The notes below the pieces were generated by a model. It was not told the origin of the DNA, did not search any database, and saw only the letters and a program-made list of their open reading frames with translations. This document shows positions 1 to 7,554 of a DNA stretch of 10,959 bases, piece after piece. Each line of letters begins with the position of its first letter. Within the stretch, counting starts at the first letter, position 1. The position numbers and the translations under genes were made by a program. Origin of the DNA: Ghiorsea sp. (GTDB lineage Bacteria > Pseudomonadota > Zetaproteobacteria > Mariprofundales > Mariprofundaceae); assembly GCA_027053695.1 (NCBI GenBank), contig JALUHL010000111.1:1-10959 (forward strand), written 5' to 3'.

Positions 1-33
1 CTTTTGAAAAAAAGTATCTATACTTTCAACACT

Positions 34-61
34 TTAACACTAATTTAATGTCAAATAGATT
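34..61 (+). promoter_or_regulatory. Weak sigma70-like promoter candidate for lpxC
   Basis: TTAACA at 34-39 matches five of six -35 consensus bases. A 16-bp spacer leads to TAGATT at 56-61, a four-of-six -10 match. The whole of 1-101 is AT-rich and has no convincing ORF, so a promoter here is plausible. TATAAA at 73-78 is an alternative -10 but lacks a good -35. The upstream gene is outside the window, so read-through from an operon is equally possible. Confidence 0.25.
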
Positions 62-87
62 ATCTTAGTGGCTATAAAATGACGACC

Positions 88-94
88 AAGGAGG
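88..94 (+). promoter_or_regulatory. Strong Shine-Dalgarno of lpxC
   Basis: AAGGAGG sits 7 nt before the ATG at 102 and is a near-perfect anti-16S match. It fixes the lpxC start and suggests efficient initiation. It is the strongest ribosome binding site I noticed in the window. Confidence 0.85.
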
Positions 95-101
95 CTGCAC
101 C

Positions 102-1004
102 ATGATTAAACAACGTACGCTTGACCATGCGATTCGATGCAGTGGTATTGGTCTGCATTCAGGTAAAAAAGTTGATTTGGTTTTGCATCCTGCGGAAGTG
201 GATACAGGTATAGTTTTTGTCCGTTCTGATTTAAATATTGAAATTAAAGGTCATGTTAGTTCTGTAGTAGATACAAGGCTTTGCACCACGATTGGCAATG
301 GCGAAGCAAGCATTGCTACGGTGGAGCATATCATGTCTGCATTGGCTGGGCTTGGCATTGATAATGCCCGCATTGAAGTCAATGGTCCTGAAGTTCCTGT
401 GATGGATGGTTCCGCATCACCATTCATTTTTTTGATTCAATGTGCAGGCATTGTTGAGCAGAATAAAGCGAAAAAAGTATTGCGTATTAAAAAGCGCATG
501 AGCATCGAAGATGGCGATAAATCTTGTGCTTTATACCCTGCGTCGGGTTTCCGTGTGTCGTATCATTTGGATTATGCGCATCCTTTACTGTCCAACTGTA
601 AAGTCAGTTTCGATTTTTCACGTCAGGGTTATGCTAGAGAAGTAAGTCGCGCGCGTACCTTCGGTTTTATCCATGAAGTGGAAGCTTTGCAAAAAGCAGG
701 TTTAGCGCTTGGCGGCTCTATGGATAATGCTGTTGTGTTGGATAAATATGGCGTACTCAATGAAGGCGGCCTTCGTTATGCCGATGAGTGCGCTCGTCAT
801 AAAGTATTGGATACGGTTGGTGATTTGTTTTTGATTGGTTACCCTATTGTTGGTGCTTTTGAAGGCGAAAAAAGTGGCCATGCGATGAACTCCCAACTTG
901 TGCAAGCCGTGCTCGCTGATGAAACAGCTTGGGTCATCGAAGAGTTAGAAGATACAAATGAAGTGACTGAAAACTCAGGTTTTGCTATCCCCATCCCACA
1001 ATAA
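102..1004 (+). CDS. lpxC: UDP-3-O-acyl-N-acetylglucosamine deacetylase LpxC
   Basis: LpxC is the zinc hydrolase that removes the acetyl group from UDP-3-O-acyl-GlcNAc, the committed cytoplasmic step of lipid A synthesis. At 300 aa it is close to the E. coli length of 305. The expected active-site residues are visible: E75-H76 in TVEHIMSAL, the RARTFGF segment at 183-189, H233, K234 and D237 in ARHKVLDTVGD, and the general acid H260 in KSGHAMNSQL. H76, H233 and D237 should bind zinc, by correspondence with E. coli H79, H238 and D242. MDGSASPF at 101-108 is also typical. The start is supported by AAGGAGG 7 nt upstream. In many proteobacteria lpxC closes the division/cell-wall cluster after ftsZ; here the upstream gene is off the window and ubiE follows after a 134-bp gap. 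Nothing appears truncated. Confidence 0.97.
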   Translation: MIKQRTLDHAIRCSGIGLHSGKKVDLVLHPAEVDTGIVFVRSDLNIEIKGHVSSVVDTRLCTTIGNGEASIATVEHIMSALAGLGIDNARIEVNGPEVPVMDGSASPFIFLIQCAGIVEQNKAKKVLRIKKRMSIEDGDKSCALYPASGFRVSYHLDYAHPLLSNCKVSFDFSRQGYAREVSRARTFGFIHEVEALQKAGLALGGSMDNAVVLDKYGVLNEGGLRYADECARHKVLDTVGDLFLIGYPIVGAFEGEKSGHAMNSQLVQAVLADETAWVIEELEDTNEVTENSGFAIPIPQ

Positions 1005-1138
1005 ACAAACAAAGACAGCGTTTTTTATTTTTCTCACACTCTTCTCACGCTCACTTCAATTTTAAGCATAAACATTCTTAGAAACTTTTTTGATGATTAA
1101 TAGTCAACAATAGAATCATTCGGTGCTACGCTGCGCCT
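1005..1138 (+). other. lpxC-ubiE intergenic region with weak promoter candidate
   Basis: This 134-bp gap has a T-rich run just after lpxC (about 1021-1032) but no clear GC-rich hairpin before it, so a terminator is not demonstrated. Near the 3' end, TTGATG at 1090-1095 and TAGAAT at 1111-1116 could form a promoter, although the 15-bp spacer is short. TAGAAT alone matches five of six -10 bases. The implied start would leave a very short leader before ubiE, which lacks an obvious Shine-Dalgarno. I see no small gene here. Confidence 0.3.
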
Positions 1139-1915
1139 ATGTCTGAACAAGTGAAAACTGAAAATACATCAAACAAACAAACGCACTTTGGTTTTGAAAC
1201 CGTAGATGCAGATAAAAAGGCTGGCAAAGTGATGGAAGTTTTCTCCTCGGTTGCCTACAAATATGATATCATGAATGATGCCATGAGTGCTGGTATGCAT
1301 CGCTTGTGGAAGCGCTCTTTTATTGCCAAAGCCGTGTTACCCAAAGGTGGTATAGCATTGGATGTTGCTGCGGGCTCTGGTGATATTGCCATAGGTTTGC
1401 TAAATAAAGTCAATCGCAAGGCGCGAGTGGTATTAACCGACTTGAATGGGCCCATGTTAGAAGAAGGTGCGCGGCGTGTTTTGGATCAAGGTATGCTTGC
1501 AGGCACTGCCGACTGCATACAATCGGATGGTACCAAGCTTCCTTTTGCCGATAATAGTTTTGATTTGGTCACCATTGCGTTTGGTATTCGCAACTTTGTT
1601 GATGTACCTGCTGGGCTTGCAGAGTTTTACCGGGTACTTAAACCAGGCGGACAATTTATGTGCTTAGAGTTCTCCAAGCCCGTGCTTCCATTGCTGGATG
1701 TGGTTTATGATGCTTATTCATTCAATGTGATTCCTGCGATGGGTGAAATGATTACGGGTGATAGAGATTCCTATCAATACTTGGTGGAATCCATTCGCCG
1801 TTTTCCTGACCAAGCGCGTTTTTCCAAGTGGATTAAGCAAGCAGGCTTTTCGCTTGTGCGTCATGATAATTTAACGGGTGGTGTGGTCGCCATGCATAGA
1901 GGGTATAAAGTATGA
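1139..1915 (+). CDS. ubiE: Ubiquinone/menaquinone C-methyltransferase UbiE
   Basis: UbiE is the SAM-dependent C-methyltransferase of ubiquinone synthesis (and of menaquinone where present), acting on the polyprenyl-benzoquinol ring. The 258-aa protein opens with the family hallmark THFGFETV (15-22) followed by SSVAYKYDIMND (36-47). SAM motif I is DVAAGSGDIA (75-84), the second strand ends at D101 (VVLTDLN), and LPFADNSFD with AFGIRN follows (134-152). YRVLKPGG (164-171), LEFSKP (176-181) and the C-terminal HRGYK (253-257) are all characteristic. The length is near E. coli's 251, with a slightly longer polar N-terminus. No Shine-Dalgarno is visible before this ATG, and the preceding bases are GC-rich (gctacgctgcgcct). 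No in-frame ATG lies between it and the conserved THFGF, so the start is the likeliest. It overlaps ubiJ by 4 bp. Confidence 0.96.
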   Translation: MSEQVKTENTSNKQTHFGFETVDADKKAGKVMEVFSSVAYKYDIMNDAMSAGMHRLWKRSFIAKAVLPKGGIALDVAAGSGDIAIGLLNKVNRKARVVLTDLNGPMLEEGARRVLDQGMLAGTADCIQSDGTKLPFADNSFDLVTIAFGIRNFVDVPAGLAEFYRVLKPGGQFMCLEFSKPVLPLLDVVYDAYSFNVIPAMGEMITGDRDSYQYLVESIRRFPDQARFSKWIKQAGFSLVRHDNLTGGVVAMHRGYKV

Positions 1916-2559
1916 GCGTGATGTTTCTGCCTTTGCGCTTGATTCCAGTGCCTGTGCAATGCGTTGTTTTGGCATCGGTCTTACAAGTCTTTTTTAAGGA
2001 TAATGATGCATTATCAGCGACGCTAGAAGCCTTGGAAGGCAAAGTTTTCCGCGTGTTTATCAAAGATACAGGGGCTGTATTTTTTATAGGGTTTAAGCGT
2101 AGCAATGTGTGGGTGCATCCTTCAAGCCAAGTGCGTCCTGATGTCAGAATTGAATCGACGACCTCTGGTTTTGCAAGACTTAGCTTTGCCAAAGAAGACC
2201 CTGATGCCTTGGTGATGCAAAAGGTATTAAAGCTTTCTGGGGACTCTGAATCTATGCTACTGTTTCAAAAGCTTTTGCAAGACTTGGATTTGGATTGGGA
2301 GCTAGAATTAAGGCGCACGTTTGGCGATTTCTTTGGTCGCAAGGTGGCAAATGCTGCATACAAACTGATTGAAGCAGAGAAGCAACTGAGAAACACATCA
2401 ACGCAGTTGGTGGATGATGCGCTGAAGGCCATGCACACGCCTTCAGAGGAACGGCTGCAACTTTGGCAAGCTGGCGTTGAATCAGTGACTCGAAAAACGC
2501 AAAAGGTCGGGCGGCATTTGGATAAATTAGAACATTTGGCAGCCCAAGCAAAAGTATGA
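1912..2559 (+). CDS. ubiJ: Ubiquinone biosynthesis accessory protein UbiJ (SCP2 domain)
   Basis: UbiJ is a lipid-binding accessory factor that, with UbiK, helps the soluble Ubi complex handle hydrophobic intermediates (known from E. coli). The 215-aa product has an SCP2-like domain over roughly residues 15-125. The C-terminal part contains a charged helical stretch (about 150-212, EAEKQLRNTSTQLVDDALK onward) likely to form coiled coil. LSGDSESMLLF (108-118) followed by LDLDWE (125-130) and LRRTFGD (133-139) corresponds to the conserved UbiJ segment 'GD...LDIDWE..L....GD'. It starts inside the ubiE stop (ATGA overlap, 1912-1915), which implies translational coupling, and ubiB begins 7 nt after it. 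This ubiE-J-B order is the standard proteobacterial one and is the main support for naming so divergent a family. E. coli UbiJ is 201 aa. Confidence 0.88.
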   Translation: MSVMFLPLRLIPVPVQCVVLASVLQVFFKDNDALSATLEALEGKVFRVFIKDTGAVFFIGFKRSNVWVHPSSQVRPDVRIESTTSGFARLSFAKEDPDALVMQKVLKLSGDSESMLLFQKLLQDLDLDWELELRRTFGDFFGRKVANAAYKLIEAEKQLRNTSTQLVDDALKAMHTPSEERLQLWQAGVESVTRKTQKVGRHLDKLEHLAAQAKV

Positions 2560-2566
2560 GAAAGCT

Positions 2567-4165
2567 ATGAGATTTAAAGGCTTACGCCGTAATATAAGGC
2601 TTCTTTTTATTATCCATGTCTTGGCAACACATGGGCTGGCAGCCATGGCTGTGCGCTTAAGGTTATTCAGCCCTTATATTTGGCTGCTTAGTTTATTTAG
2701 CCAAGAATACAGACCCAAAGAATTGGGTGTACAAATTCGGGTCGCTTTAGAGCGGCTTGGGCCAAGCTTTATCAAATTTGGACAAATGCTTTCTACTCGC
2801 GTGGATTTATTGCCTATGGATGTGGCATTGGAGCTGAAAAAGCTTCAAGATCATGTGCCGCCAGAGCCTTTTGATGTGGTGGAATGCCTATTAAATAAAG
2901 CTTATAAGCAAGATGCCTTGGGTGAGGGCGGGCTGTTTGCATCGTTTGATAAAGAGCCAGTTGCTGCAGCATCGATTGCTCAAGTTCACTTTGCGACATT
3001 GCACAATGGGCAAGAAGTTGCCGTGAAAATCCGCAGACCAAACATCGATAGAATGATTGAGGCGGATTTATCGATATTGCGCATGTTGGCGGCATTATTT
3101 GACCGCTATTTCCCCGAATATGAGCGCTTAAAAGCGCCGCGTGTTGTCGAAGAATTTGCTGTGACCATTTTGGGTGAGCTAAATCTTCGCTCAGAGGGTG
3201 CGCATGCCAGCCGCTTCGCCGATCAAGTGAAAGATTTAGAAGGTGTGGGTGTACCAGAAGTGTTTTGGGATTATACCAATACCGATGTGTTGGTAACTGA
3301 GCGAATTCATGGCATACCTATTGATGAGCGTGATGCTTTGATGGCTGCAGGGCATGATCCCTTTACCATATGCAAGAATCTGCAAAACATGTTTTTTCAC
3401 ATGGTGTTTATCCATGGTTATTTCCATGCGGATTTGCATCCTGGCAATATCTTTGTATCCAAGGAAGGAAAAATACTATTGGTTGATTTTGGTATTGTTG
3501 GTCGCCTGGAAATGCAGAGCAGAGTGTATCTTGCGGATATGATGCTGGCTTTTTTGAAGCAAGATTATAAACGCGCTGCCGAAGTACATGTTGAGGCAGG
3601 GTATGTGCCTTATGATACAGATGTTTCAGCTTTTGAAGATGCTTTGCGTGAGATTGCCGTACCTATTTTCAATCGGCCGCTTAAAGATATTTCGATTGCT
3701 GAATTATTGTTTTATCTATTCGCAGTGACCGAGCGCTTTCAAATGGAAACCCAGCCGCAACTTTTATTATTGCAAAAAAGTATGGTGGTCATTGAAGGTG
3801 TGACCCGTGAACTGCACCCTGATATCAATATTTGGGAATTGGCAAAACCCCTTATTTCTAGCTGGGCGATTGAGCATTTAGGCCCCAAAGGTAAAGCCCA
3901 ACGTTTGTTGCAAGAGAGCAAGCATTATATCCATGCTTGGATGCATTTACCTGAGGATATCAATGCTCACCTTAGCGAACTTGAAAAGCGTTTGGATAGA
4001 CGTACTCAGACATCTGCGACCATGTCTATGCTGCCACTATTGCTGCTTGTGTTTGGTGGCTTAAGCATTGGTTTTGCATGGCATCAGCCCGCGCTTTCAT
4101 ACCCGTGGGCTTTGGGGGCTTTGCTTATGGTTTCAGGGTTTTGGCTACAATGGAAACAAAAGTAA
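2567..4165 (+). CDS. ubiB: UbiB, ADCK/COQ8-family atypical kinase-like protein
   Basis: UbiB belongs to the COQ8/ADCK atypical kinase family, membrane ATPases needed for ubiquinone synthesis whose exact role is still debated. In the 532-aa protein the hallmarks appear in order: KFGQ (70-73, the KxGQ motif), the Ala-rich loop AAASIAQVH (133-141) that replaces the usual glycine loop, the ATP-binding lysine K154 in VAVKI, the catalytic-loop FHADLHPGN (286-294), and DFG (307-309). Two hydrophobic helices close the protein (about 487-504 and 513-527), as in E. coli UbiB. The usual ELDxxxEAxN motif reads ELNLRSEGAH (204-213), with D to N, A to G and N to H changes. The start lies 7 nt after the ubiJ stop, with only the weak purine stretch GAGAAAG in front, so coupling to ubiJ is likely. 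It converges with fumC. Confidence 0.96.
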   Translation: MRFKGLRRNIRLLFIIHVLATHGLAAMAVRLRLFSPYIWLLSLFSQEYRPKELGVQIRVALERLGPSFIKFGQMLSTRVDLLPMDVALELKKLQDHVPPEPFDVVECLLNKAYKQDALGEGGLFASFDKEPVAAASIAQVHFATLHNGQEVAVKIRRPNIDRMIEADLSILRMLAALFDRYFPEYERLKAPRVVEEFAVTILGELNLRSEGAHASRFADQVKDLEGVGVPEVFWDYTNTDVLVTERIHGIPIDERDALMAAGHDPFTICKNLQNMFFHMVFIHGYFHADLHPGNIFVSKEGKILLVDFGIVGRLEMQSRVYLADMMLAFLKQDYKRAAEVHVEAGYVPYDTDVSAFEDALREIAVPIFNRPLKDISIAELLFYLFAVTERFQMETQPQLLLLQKSMVVIEGVTRELHPDINIWELAKPLISSWAIEHLGPKGKAQRLLQESKHYIHAWMHLPEDINAHLSELEKRLDRRTQTSATMSMLPLLLLVFGGLSIGFAWHQPALSYPWALGALLMVSGFWLQWKQK

Positions 4166-4189
4166 CAGACAAATAATAGGTTACTTTTG
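4157..4189. terminator. Inverted repeat over both stop codons, possible bidirectional terminator
   Basis: CAAAAGTAAC at 4157-4166 and GTTACTTTTG at 4180-4189 are perfect 10-bp reverse complements separated by 13 nt. The ubiB TAA (4163-4165) and the fumC TAA (4181-4183 on the + strand) both lie in the stems. In either direction the RNA forms a hairpin whose 3' arm contains four U's. The stem has only three GC pairs per arm and no long U-tract follows, so it would be a weak intrinsic terminator. The only alternative site in the 15-bp gap is none, which favours some role in separating the convergent transcripts. Confidence 0.5.
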
Positions 4190-5563
4190 CGGTGATAGCA
4201 TGGTGGTTGGGTCTAGCAATGTATCCAGCTCAGCTTCTGGAAGAATGCCTTCAAGCAAACAAATGTCGCGGACTGTTTTGCCTTCTTTTACTGCTCGTTT
4301 GGCAATGCTAGAGGCTTTTTCATAGCCAATGACGGGTGCAAGCGATGTCACCATGCTCATGCTCCACTGAATTTGTTGCTCACATTTCTCAATATTGGCG
4401 GTTAGACCATGAATGCATTTGTCGGCAAACATGATACAGGCATTAGCTAGTATTGCTTCAGACTCAAGCACATTGTGTGCAATGATGGGAAGCATCACAT
4501 TCAAGTCCAATAAACCTGATGCGCCACCAAAGGTAATTGCAGCATCATTGCCAATCACTTGCGCACAAACTTGAGCCATGGACTCAGCAATCACAGGGTT
4601 GACTTTTCCCGGCATGATGGATGAACCAGGCTGCACTGCAGGCACGTTGATTTCCGCAATACCGCATCTAGGCCCCATGTTTAATAAACGCACATCATTA
4701 GCAACTTTCACCAAAGAAACAGCAACAGTTTTAAGTGCGCCAGACAACTCTACAGCAGCATCTTGCGCAGCTTGAGCTTCAAAATGATTGGCAGTTTCTG
4801 TAAATGTGATGCTATAACTTTCTGATAAAGCTTTGGCCATGCGTGCGCCAAATTCAGGGTGTGTGTTGAGCCCTGTGCCCACGGCTGTGCCGCCTTGTGC
4901 AAGTTCTGTGATGCGTGGTAAACAAGCTTCTAATCTGCTGATGCCCAACTCAACCTGCCTAGCCCAGCCAGAAATCTCTTGGCCAACCGTGATGGGGGTT
5001 GCATCCATCAAATGGGTGCGCCCAATTTTAATCACGGCTTGGGTTTCTTCTGCTTTTTGTTCAAGGCTTTGCTGCAAATGTTGTAGCGCAGGAATCAGTT
5101 TGTGTACCAGTTCATCGGCTGCTGCAAGGTGAATAGCGGTGGGAATCACATCATTGGAAGATTGCCCCATATTCACATCATCATTGGGATGTATGCCGAG
5201 TGAAGCATTGATTTGTGCGCAGCGATGCGCAATGACTTCATTGGCGTTCATATTGGTGGATGTACCTGAACCTGTTTGGAAAATATCCAAGGCGAAATGT
5301 TTATCCCACTTTCCTTCTGCGACTTCATTCGCGGCTTGGGTGATACATGCTGCTTTATCAGCATCCAACTTTTCAAGCGTTTGATTGACTTGGGCAGCAG
5401 ATGCTTTGATGCGCCCCAAAGCTTTGATGAATACGCGGGGAAACCTTAAATCTGAAACGGGAAAATTCTCAATGGCGCGTGCAGTTGATGCGCCATACAT
5501 GGCCGATTCAGGGACTTGCATTTCACCCATAGCATCGTGTTCAGTGCGTGTTTTATTGGTCAT
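4181..5563 (-). CDS. fumC: Class II fumarate hydratase (fumarase C)
   Basis: This is the oxygen-stable, iron-independent fumarase of the TCA cycle, a cytoplasmic homotetramer that interconverts fumarate and malate. With the ATG at 5563 it is 460 aa, against 467 in E. coli. Numbering from that ATG: TGSGTSTNMN (97-106), SSND (135-138), GRTHLMDATP (181-190, containing the catalytic-site histidine H184) and the mobile signature loop GSSIMPGKVNP (313-323). Fumarase is favoured over aspartase or argininosuccinate lyase by HPNDDVN and overall similarity. A GTG directly precedes the ATG, but GGAG lies 5 nt before the ATG and only 2 nt before the GTG, so I chose the ATG. It overlaps the upstream phosphatase gene by 11 bp and is the last gene of the - strand operon, an unexpected place for a central-metabolism enzyme. 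Confidence 0.96.
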   Translation of the reverse strand: MTNKTRTEHDAMGEMQVPESAMYGASTARAIENFPVSDLRFPRVFIKALGRIKASAAQVNQTLEKLDADKAACITQAANEVAEGKWDKHFALDIFQTGSGTSTNMNANEVIAHRCAQINASLGIHPNDDVNMGQSSNDVIPTAIHLAAADELVHKLIPALQHLQQSLEQKAEETQAVIKIGRTHLMDATPITVGQEISGWARQVELGISRLEACLPRITELAQGGTAVGTGLNTHPEFGARMAKALSESYSITFTETANHFEAQAAQDAAVELSGALKTVAVSLVKVANDVRLLNMGPRCGIAEINVPAVQPGSSIMPGKVNPVIAESMAQVCAQVIGNDAAITFGGASGLLDLNVMLPIIAHNVLESEAILANACIMFADKCIHGLTANIEKCEQQIQWSMSMVTSLAPVIGYEKASSIAKRAVKEGKTVRDICLLEGILPEAELDTLLDPTTMLSPQK

Positions 5564-7187
5564 CACTACTCCGTTTTAAGCATAACATGGTGATATCATC
5601 ATCGCGAGTATGAAAGCCTTTTTCATCCAAGCAAGCAAGCATGGATGATGGCAATACCGCAGGGTCTAAGGCATGGCGAAGCTGAAACCAAGCTTCCACA
5701 TTTTTATCACCAAACATTTCTTTTGCGGCATCTCTTGCTTCTGTGATGCCATCGGTGCATGCAAATAGTGTGTCATTCACACCAAGCTTGCTTGTTTCAA
5801 CATGCAGATTGATATGTTCTAGCATGCCCAGCGGTGGTGATGTGGCTTCAAGATGGGTGATGCTATCTTTGTGCCATAAAAGTGGTGGGATATGCCCTGC
5901 ATTGATCCATTGTAAGGTATGGTTTTGGTGATTGAGCTCAGCCATAAATAGAGTGACGAAGCGCCCGCCTTGCAAGGATTGATGCAAGGATTGATTGATA
6001 TAACTTGCTGCATCCAAAAGGCTAATGTTTTCACCATTGGCAAGGGCATGCAGCATAGCTTGAAGGTTAGCCACGGTTAACGCAGCGGGATAACCTTTAC
6101 CTGCCACGTCGGCAATAATCAACCAGATGGAACCATCATGGCGCGTAATATAATCATAATAATCACCACCCACAGCATGACAACTTTGTTGAAAGCCTGC
6201 GATGGCATAGTGGGGGATATTAGGTTCTCCCTTGGGCATCAGCCCTTTTTGAATATCGCTAGCAATAGCAAGCGAATCTTTGAGGCTATCTCGCTCTTTT
6301 AAGCCTGCAAGAGCAGTGTTTAACCCCCGAGCAAGCTCACCCATTTCATCATCAATCATGATGGCGACATGACCATCAAACTTACCTTGTCTTAGAAAGT
6401 TAAGCCCCATGGCTAGCTCTCGGGTAATGCGATGAATCGTGCGGCTGGTAATCCATACCAGAGCCATGCCACCAAAAATAAGGTTGGCGAATAAAACAAT
6501 GGCTTGCATGAGAATAAAGTGTTGTTCTGCATCATCGTTGGTGCCTAGCATTAACCATGAAAACAGTGCCAAAATACTTACCGGTAATAAGCTGGTCACG
6601 CCAAAAATCAGCCAAGGGCGATTGGCAGAGCGAATCAGCCATGGATAAGTATGAAAATGTTCTAAATCACCAATGAATAAGTTTTGTAAGGATAGTTTTT
6701 TACGCGCTTTGGCCATCCATGCCATGGTCAAGGCGATAGCAGTAGTAGGAATAAGCACCCCTAAGCCAAAACCAACGCTAAAAATCAACGCGGTCATCAT
6801 GCGTGGCGTGAAATCATTATCCAAGACCAAGGAAGAAAGAAAAATCACACCCAAAATAAATACCACAGCGATAAGCCCTGCTAGGGCAAAGCTTTTGAGG
6901 GCGCGCATGGGTAACACGGCCATAGCCTGCTCTAGCGATTGATGCGTATTTGAGCGTAGAGCTTCTTGAATGGGATGGTGTGCCCAGAAGGCGCTAGCTG
7001 CAAAAATAGCAAGGAAAATTAATGGGTTGAAAAAGAATAACCATGCTGGGATATGTGTAATCAAAGGGTTATCTGTTAGGCGGATAACGCTTTGTGCAAA
7101 AAGCAACATCACAGGAATCACCCATAAACTTTTTAAGTATTGGCTGACATCAATATGCTGGATATGTGGCTCTAAATTACTTTGCAA
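5553..7187 (-). CDS. Membrane HAMP-SpoIIE/RsbU-type PP2C serine phosphatase
   Basis: This is a predicted inner-membrane protein phosphatase of the PPM/SpoIIE family, whose relatives dephosphorylate Ser/Thr in partner-switching regulators. From the chosen start it has about 544 aa. Six hydrophobic helices lie near 21-37, 47-68, 97-122, 130-158, 192-214 and 224-246. A HAMP-like linker follows (about 247-296), then the catalytic domain (about 311-536). The metal-binding motifs are VGGDYYD (339-345), ADVAGKG (359-365), NAGH (429-432), TDGITEA (478-484) and DDDITML (529-535), so it looks catalytically intact. I chose the TTG at 7187 because GGAG lies 7 nt upstream and it overlaps the PII-like gene stop by 11 bp. 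The upstream in-frame ATGs (7250, 7241 and the ORF limit near 7349) lie deep inside the PII-like gene without good ribosome sites. The substrate is unknown; no STAS antagonist or anti-sigma kinase is in the window. Confidence 0.88.
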   Translation of the reverse strand: MQSNLEPHIQHIDVSQYLKSLWVIPVMLLFAQSVIRLTDNPLITHIPAWLFFFNPLIFLAIFAASAFWAHHPIQEALRSNTHQSLEQAMAVLPMRALKSFALAGLIAVVFILGVIFLSSLVLDNDFTPRMMTALIFSVGFGLGVLIPTTAIALTMAWMAKARKKLSLQNLFIGDLEHFHTYPWLIRSANRPWLIFGVTSLLPVSILALFSWLMLGTNDDAEQHFILMQAIVLFANLIFGGMALVWITSRTIHRITRELAMGLNFLRQGKFDGHVAIMIDDEMGELARGLNTALAGLKERDSLKDSLAIASDIQKGLMPKGEPNIPHYAIAGFQQSCHAVGGDYYDYITRHDGSIWLIIADVAGKGYPAALTVANLQAMLHALANGENISLLDAASYINQSLHQSLQGGRFVTLFMAELNHQNHTLQWINAGHIPPLLWHKDSITHLEATSPPLGMLEHINLHVETSKLGVNDTLFACTDGITEARDAAKEMFGDKNVEAWFQLRHALDPAVLPSSMLACLDEKGFHTRDDDITMLCLKRSSDDQ

Positions 7188-7554
7188 GTGATGGCTCCAT
7201 TGCCTTGCTATCAACTTCGGTTTGTTGGGCAATATACGCATCATCAACATTGGGGCTGATGATGGATTGTTTAATGGGTGTAACATAAATGATGCCACCG
7301 TGTGGGCGATGCAAATCGGCGGTATGATACATATGTTCAAAGATTTCATCGGCTTGTTTGGTGGGGACTAAAACAGAGAAAATTGTTTTTTCTGTTTGCT
7401 GACCCAAGCCCTGCGTAGAAGGGGTGATGGAGCTTCGCCCTAAACCACGCGCAAAATGGCTAATCACAGCCTGAAGGCCAAAGTTCGCATCAAGGCTTTG
7501 CACGGTATCTTGGGCTTTATCTTCTGCCGCTATGCAAGTGATAAGCTTAAACAT
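7177..7554 (-). CDS. PII-like small regulatory protein, divergent second copy
   Basis: The 125-aa product has the ferredoxin-like PII pattern: strand LITCIA (4-9), helix, strand QAVISHFARGLG (28-39), a loop rich in Ser, Thr and Gln (about 40-54), strand EKTIFSVLVP (55-64), helix ADEIFEHMYHTADL (68-81), and strand GGIIYVTPI (86-94). It is paralogous to the gene just upstream (LITCI, RGLG against HGHG, ILVP/VLVP, IFEKM/IFEHM, GMIYL/GIIYV) but strongly diverged. It also carries a longer polar tail (from about 98). No GlnB-type uridylylation tyrosine loop is recognisable. The ATG at 7554 overlaps the previous stop by 8 bp (ATGTTTAA). Earlier in-frame ATGs would extend it deep into that gene and add residues unlike the family. 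The ligand is unknown. Confidence 0.78.
   Translation of the reverse strand: MFKLITCIAAEDKAQDTVQSLDANFGLQAVISHFARGLGRSSITPSTQGLGQQTEKTIFSVLVPTKQADEIFEHMYHTADLHRPHGGIIYVTPIKQSIISPNVDDAYIAQQTEVDSKAMEPSLAK

Noticed and set aside
4..24. TTGAAA plus TATACT as a promoter before lpxC
   Set aside because: The spacer is only 9 bp, far from the usual 16-18, although each box matches well.
1015..1035. T-rich run after lpxC as an intrinsic terminator
   Set aside because: No stable GC-rich stem precedes it, so only the T-run is visible.
1833..2192. 119-codon antisense open frame under ubiE/ubiJ
   Set aside because: It lies opposite two well-supported genes, has no ribosome site I could find and its translation resembles no family.
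4833..5132. 99-codon open frame on the + strand inside fumC
   Set aside because: It is the shadow of a conserved fumarase gene; its Cys- and Ser-rich composition is typical of an antisense frame.
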